Positions 63,601-64,000 of a stretch of DNA of 64,000 bases are shown here, piece by piece. Made by a program: the position numbers and the translations under genes. The stretch is from contig CACYSB010000004.1 of the NCBI GenBank assembly GCA_902777005.1, forward strand, positions 62,001 through 126,000, read 5' to 3'. The DNA comes from an uncultured Bacteroidota bacterium (GTDB lineage: Bacteria; Bacteroidota; Bacteroidia; Bacteroidales; P3). Position 1 is the first letter of the stretch. Each line of letters opens with the position of its first letter. The notes below the pieces were generated by a model that saw only the letters and a list, made by a program, of their open reading frames with translations, was not told the DNA's origin and ran no database searches.

Positions 63601-63967
63601 GCTCGACAGCCACGGCACCACCACCCTTGTGCTCGCCGACACCATGCAGAGTGTCCACGGATGCGACAGCATAGTGAACCTCACCCTCACCTTCCACGCC
63701 AAGTCGATACCCGACGAGGAGCCTCAGGAGGCACCCGTCAACGACGTCAAGGCCTACCCCAACCCCACGCTCAACTTCGTCACCATCGAAGCCAACGACA
63801 TGCAGCATGTGGAGCTCTACGACAACGACGGCCGCCTGCTCGAGGACTACGATGCCGAAGGCAAGAAGAAGATCACCATCAACGTGGGCAGCTACTCCAC
63901 CGGCATCTACTACCTGCGCATCCATTCGGCGGCAGGCGTAACGATACAGAAACTCATCAAGCAGTAA
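51644..63967 (+). CDS. 4107-residue T9SS type A surface protein with YGG repeats, GLUG and GCDS parts
   Basis: The start is ATG 51644 (or 51650). The signal core LLVLLLWGAAAQAQ ends near residue 33. Residues 34 to about 480 are unique and aromatic-rich (YYYQEWYNESDEK), with Ig-like strands at the end. Residues about 480-2010 carry YGG repeats (AVFGGGRMANVGGG, NVYGGGNGYYTY, TIFGGARNAF). A long middle part (about 2010-3560) has no family I can name. GLUG-type motifs (TGLFGHIDTA, YSGGVVGIG, GGIAGSLDG, VGGIVGYAKN) lie at about 3585-3820. GCDS repeats (VYGCDSLEW, VHGCDSIVNLTL) lie at about 3905-4015. The end is a T9SS type A sorting domain. This is the only protein of the YGGG group with a recognisable surface-anchoring signal, so it may hold the others. 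Function unknown. Confidence 0.87.
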   Translation: MSMNAKNRYISPAYARKLALLVLLLWGAAAQAQGYFTLTNGRLWWSNGLVDQNDDAWKDPVAFDEANDGAEVHPHGDDHVTNITAQGDTYLALDITNINGNGGTSANPKIVSLPHNSFNLYCVWYRTGNTGYYYQEWYNESDEKTYRYYIIANSDRDELEIVRAEVGQPLEKSTYWYNWDYGAATWETPTINGEQQNRYYWMMLQDRSRTDASSITPVWKLSHRTYQRPEVIYYENYAAYVANPSQNSDKKHYYDEVDGGDVNYPAGNGALYMPVTVKGHEDSIIAIARDGGIPYGLQSLTAAQSTLVFGTDDGTIVTANMKYKNGDKVPMTTRPAYTEYIEETYRRGIHINYRYRTEEGVFNSAGIGTFRQHNYWGGTDHGSAVPDEDDVDATVDTIVFSVESRSRRYIDIDTAYARIHANDGTAQINFFAPCSGTHPAEVYVTVRYSNGAVQRDTVEITLQYTKEPRIIDKPTVGPVVRGAVFGGGRMANVGGGTEIYIHSVDTIKNLYGGNDIAGWVQGTMGANITIGTEFTSEEHPVHIGNVYGGGNGYYTYQGINASYNESTGEHINPYFWKNSTVLGYQAYYFNGKVYPWNTLPAGYMASASEADRINRDQSEWAGLTPVTTHEFEYTPYYIGRPDLVDQAETGDDGDGTIPYIKTAHITVGVPEGSTPFVCEHDNDSTHWYNDHILIDTIFGGARNAFIGVTANEGESPENGVTIDINGGTMFAVFGGNNVGGSVANLSTVFVNVNNTKLLPSDGEVEETFITGYGRDFGIRYLFGGGNLVDGSHANITIHGGMIDTAYLGGNNATVLNPIGTVECNKTGTVNGFGYDGHFICTNTTYPDPYSFTDPVKALDDDPTFFDGYGPDNFYPEEGLYNIRCLFGGNNAADMANLTTIQLHSGGISSVYGGGNIGDMVNDQTYDIPTGTPGDTLRNQPFPQMLYNTLFNTAFDIDASGNNIPGGWADVYGRLTMPSKVGTLVTALPNSNIVCDYVFGGARMGNIKNAAGVYLAGGIYGYVTGGNDVSGDVGSETGSGVYLLLDSNALVVGDAVGGSDGYYHCDDGTGHYGDGELYDTYANDEDAIAYDPYNEYVGELLPTHNNVNFYMRDGLVLGQIVAGGVHADVGFDQLDSKIHKKLHDGTRNDTIIDLRTVGGERRGTVHFMASGGHVLGNGFGGGFQSKIHGLSYLTIRDKARIDGSFFCGNDCTGSIRSFGAYMNPNDYQRHYDENIDAGMSPAEADADALVKAYQDMEASDGTALNTFDGSSWGAATSAYLRIKDTPYVHCVYGSGNGAYDYDGSRPQYDAISYCPDPSGSVTPLQSSTFIDINTSGVNPIVGDGIDTVFGGGNGVGVEQKVIVLLNNTASDVHAVHTIFGGNNVDDMLDVVPEIRLLMGKVNTVFAGANNGVMGAKKSSEFQDVLGHEVADVSTHVRLNSEDVTIIDTLFGGSRMSNIEGNTFVEVIKTNAGGVNNIFGGNDISGTISGTTRIDVSGGTVHNIFGGSNGRYDFVEIGHNEYAVYPFNTVDVTDTTGMRITIAAYTEIDSTNINIWGGTVGTTAGGVYGGGSMADCRATSVVVNDTVEDNVLNGEATIYGTVFGGGMGDYEDLNNRNLRGERYGNVDEATHVHLHHAELLSSAKAYGGGRGGDVMNTYITTYEGWDTQLDSLFGGCWGSDVRGTTHVTINGKKPASGYNVAQLFGGNDFAGDVYKTDVTVNSGYFNFIYGAGNGDYPDSRYNTGTYADNPSAEPPVYRHIHRPNAEYVKLTFNAGVVEGNLYGGGKLGSTWAYQKDANQEYVIGEHGHKVPDTSLTTAQAHADPKDYSYIITNIHGGTFKSNIYGGAAGSKELTHPLVYGLKVVNMDAGKVNVSLYGGSQSVDDGYPAECKNSTTTTKRPSSIVNLTGGTIDNNIYGGGYLGLTHGSAYLNIGTDAIDSCIAYTQRYGSGAKSTADSVYWQFKPGEEGSLSDALGKTDVLLNRSVYVGSNWGNAGGSADFTQPGFHGGESKIIIDGKGYNTDNNELNSDPEMNIAKSVFCAGTSVSGGDIVNSKNIDIWNYGAIVNCQPTRKLESVQRSDSLMFHNTAIELTGAIDATSAYQSIPYSLKNIKTASFRGYNVLEFDAVIENVTEMHFFEEPLLVDGSLEYVPIQTLRQQTGTDACGADATTCSNLEVVDPVTDGMQHTVFILNNGIDFEVAKTDAPAAPGIISGFGYVFTPNGYNSTILATATAKNGSSAITPGSFDWDSGLGGFASPCDTTNKYTADRGVVNWQDYSGDAQRLVSEHPYTNYAGGSYDYYRVWEIGNGTRLRETTILAHAIPDSLAQDVSFRTQGNSKMAVAEASIKLPATSTGHYYKLVSGVTLSSENETLNLIDSAFMPSQTFGYLDTLYDGGGRIDTSATDRQGKIMGVSLDNLGVATGLQDIIDHPTNTFGLVMVPGELFQGVPDGYFNVRDTNNFVMPEGAPQDSSLFIFTGNSHVTSFEHYITPKVASGTALTPTMNFYLTYNTDFATALLGTAQFTLMEFDENGDTVAPIEVKVYISTIIEEFKPITTNVLAMYNAGRTNTFNRKVVLPATLEENRQLYLESVKWLPTTINGEDAEDSTRFYLVKNEAAVTGAAAFVNNLFALNVIPAEDLTSEMASNLGWSTINQPNINVYDLKTNPSHTTAVRYSDSTGAKAPKAIDLTGDGASNGLLIGTLDGRGTAVLNMQLTFDGERTYPDTKGKGYVGKVIFNMASRLNDGEPKRFPITVYVKTRDKADTIYLASAASVTRGGYTVNPYTANSEYTDVMTNPGSTQIQKDAALAKVGKSPDWYVHTFQEALSTKIYEEGDVLCILDTVKVDQGLGLAIHGGDGSAIEVIRYEGHHHELPGEGGVYRNGPMIQIAKNGSSFTATNIAFHGSAGALIKNDPDVDVKVPDTNCVFGPIFQVMDNGSLVLHESTSVRHNWNAYGSDASQLDANGLPKNARDMGAISLTDNGSLTLRGNVDISQNLSHTYVGDRTGNPSYDANHPFNGAVYVDGGKVILPESKESTAITLTENWLVDPQIHELSNNVCWWDTVTIGGNPVRWAFDTAKVADWQKANVFLTRKAATTGNTVMNDSQSDMIVLMGPVAEDSRIGVRKWFPGPTERDTIRIATTGGSNLTVLSKAVEDSVFVSDDGELVFYNAMVNNNFVYLFRCATFRHQMKTVDLPLAKADGSGNYKGDDVLDYLVMPGNHCPVGGDSILYRVQGGFSPYTFTWSGAVSREYTKPYSNIQIENALATHDSSLYWASITDTFVTTYVETARRAQTLEAEVHVKAVDATGYCELSKDIIVRAHLVDSLKEHELWEPVTSPNNGWADTISADSVNRKTAVGDRYFEGISITPYVYTNPSAGYIAAVYYDQAGKHLYRYIDEENRHELDTVLFCGGEDIRLKTDPNSASHEFIMWSFNPYTDNPASYVVPPHSENVIAYYAPKYHWNDTITNMARAGAIYDDHYYYTARPSVASYNLATGDGSTTTTAAGYVTTYHGDVHIYNENGLAWFISVVNGLNGSQSRQFYFNKVFLHQKDGGYDMQNFLWTPTGTQHQPFRGWFIGVGSDAADTAVLTGGSKVIIKNLIINEPEMAYTGLFGHIDTARISGIQLQASFIRGGQYVGALAASSRYARIDNVVVSDATEPDLPTTTPSNTTILVTHYASGGMIGLSDHDQLTHFTSEAKYVGDAVYSGGVVGIGTSTEITNSQTRNDNRMSGLYIGGIAGSLDGTAPTKGGLFKRKSAGAPSKVMNNYVRLENNEGSRVGGIVGYAKNTMIENNYFYGDITGAGEGSGVAASLDHSDADGNFYQSGAASQSVGSQSHGSTVENTSTFEGKGNAVMLADRVHGRNNLTRVLNAWVREHNANGGNYKTWRSDLDGNNEGFPLFGEPDMIPVRDTMTVYGCDSLEWEGTAYNNGDTLSLHFVDQVEMIDSTMHIRFVLHYGSLTNYADSATIGEAYEGYGFSLTATETELLRESLDSHGTTTLVLADTMQSVHGCDSIVNLTLTFHAKSIPDEEPQEAPVNDVKAYPNPTLNFVTIEANDMQHVELYDNDGRLLEDYDAEGKKKITINVGSYSTGIYYLRIHSAAGVTIQKLIKQ
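63745..63964 (+). other. T9SS type A sorting domain (Por secretion tail)
   Basis: Residues about 4034-4107 contain VKAYPNPTLNFVTIEA, ELYDNDGRLLEDY, INVGSYSTGIYYLRI and a final VTIQKLIKQ. These match the four blocks of the type A tail that is cleaved after passage through the type IX system, with attachment to surface lipopolysaccharide in known species. Confidence 0.93.
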
Positions 63968-63970
63968 ACG

Positions 63971-64000
63971 ATGAAGAGACAATATATACAACCAGCGCTG
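63971..64000 (+). CDS. Start of a following gene (N-terminal fragment only)
   Basis: An ATG three bases after the previous stop opens MKRQYIQPAL and runs off the window. A start of the type MKK-x-Y-x-x-P is common in small Bacteroidales proteins of unknown function that sit beside exported proteins. Ten codons are too few to name it. Confidence 0.45.
   Translation, partial: MKRQYIQPAL

Noticed and set aside
1..64000. tRNA, rRNA, prophage or conjugative element genes
   Set aside because: I saw no cloverleaf-like sequence, rRNA motifs, phage structural genes, integrase or mobilisation genes on either strand. The RAYT is the only mobile-element-related gene.

Overview
The window looks like a GC-rich member of the Bacteroidales (phylum Bacteroidota), probably an uncultured gut or rumen lineage; family level cannot be fixed from the sequence. 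The signs are TAnnTTTG-type minus-7 promoter elements, no Shine-Dalgarno sequences before most starts, type IX secretion (T9SS) C-terminal sorting domains of both type A and type B, GLUG and GCDS repeat surface proteins, and a Bacteroides-like tryptophanase.

Layout. (1) Bases 1-1640, plus strand: the end of a surface-polysaccharide cluster (DUF354 protein, hexapeptide acetyltransferase, polysaccharide deacetylase-like protein), closed by a terminator region. (2) Bases 1907-6658, minus strand: a tight export operon of Wza-like lipoprotein, Wzz/BY-kinase with an unusual (Tyr-Gly)15 tail, and an OmpA-family barrel protein. Upstream of it lies a tryptophanase gene broken by an internal deletion and frameshift. 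(3) Bases 8374-16983: a 2869-residue T9SS type B surface protein made of about eight jelly-roll/Fn3-like units and GCDS repeats. (4) Bases 17112-30419: three paralogous exported GLUG proteins that all end in short YGGG-type repeats, with a REP-associated tyrosine transposase (RAYT) gene placed snugly between the second and third. (5) Bases 30780-51389: one 6869-residue exported protein built almost wholly of Y/F-G-G-G repeats, likely a beta-solenoid, with six copies of a 330-420 residue super-repeat. (6) Bases 51644-63967: a 4107-residue protein with the same YGG repeats, GLUG and GCDS parts and a T9SS type A sorting tail. The start of a further gene follows at 63971.

How the parts may work together. 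Regions 4-6 appear to be one system: five large secreted proteins sharing the YGGG module, of which only the last has a recognisable T9SS anchor signal. My inference is a cell-surface assembly in which solenoid proteins stack on one another and the anchored 4107-residue protein holds them. A seven-copy heptanucleotide repeat inside the signal-peptide codons of the 6869-residue gene could switch it on and off by slippage. A 36-base dispersed element precedes two of the large genes, and a diverged inverted copy precedes a third. I regard the YGGG locus as the most promising undescribed system here; its function is unknown from sequence alone.
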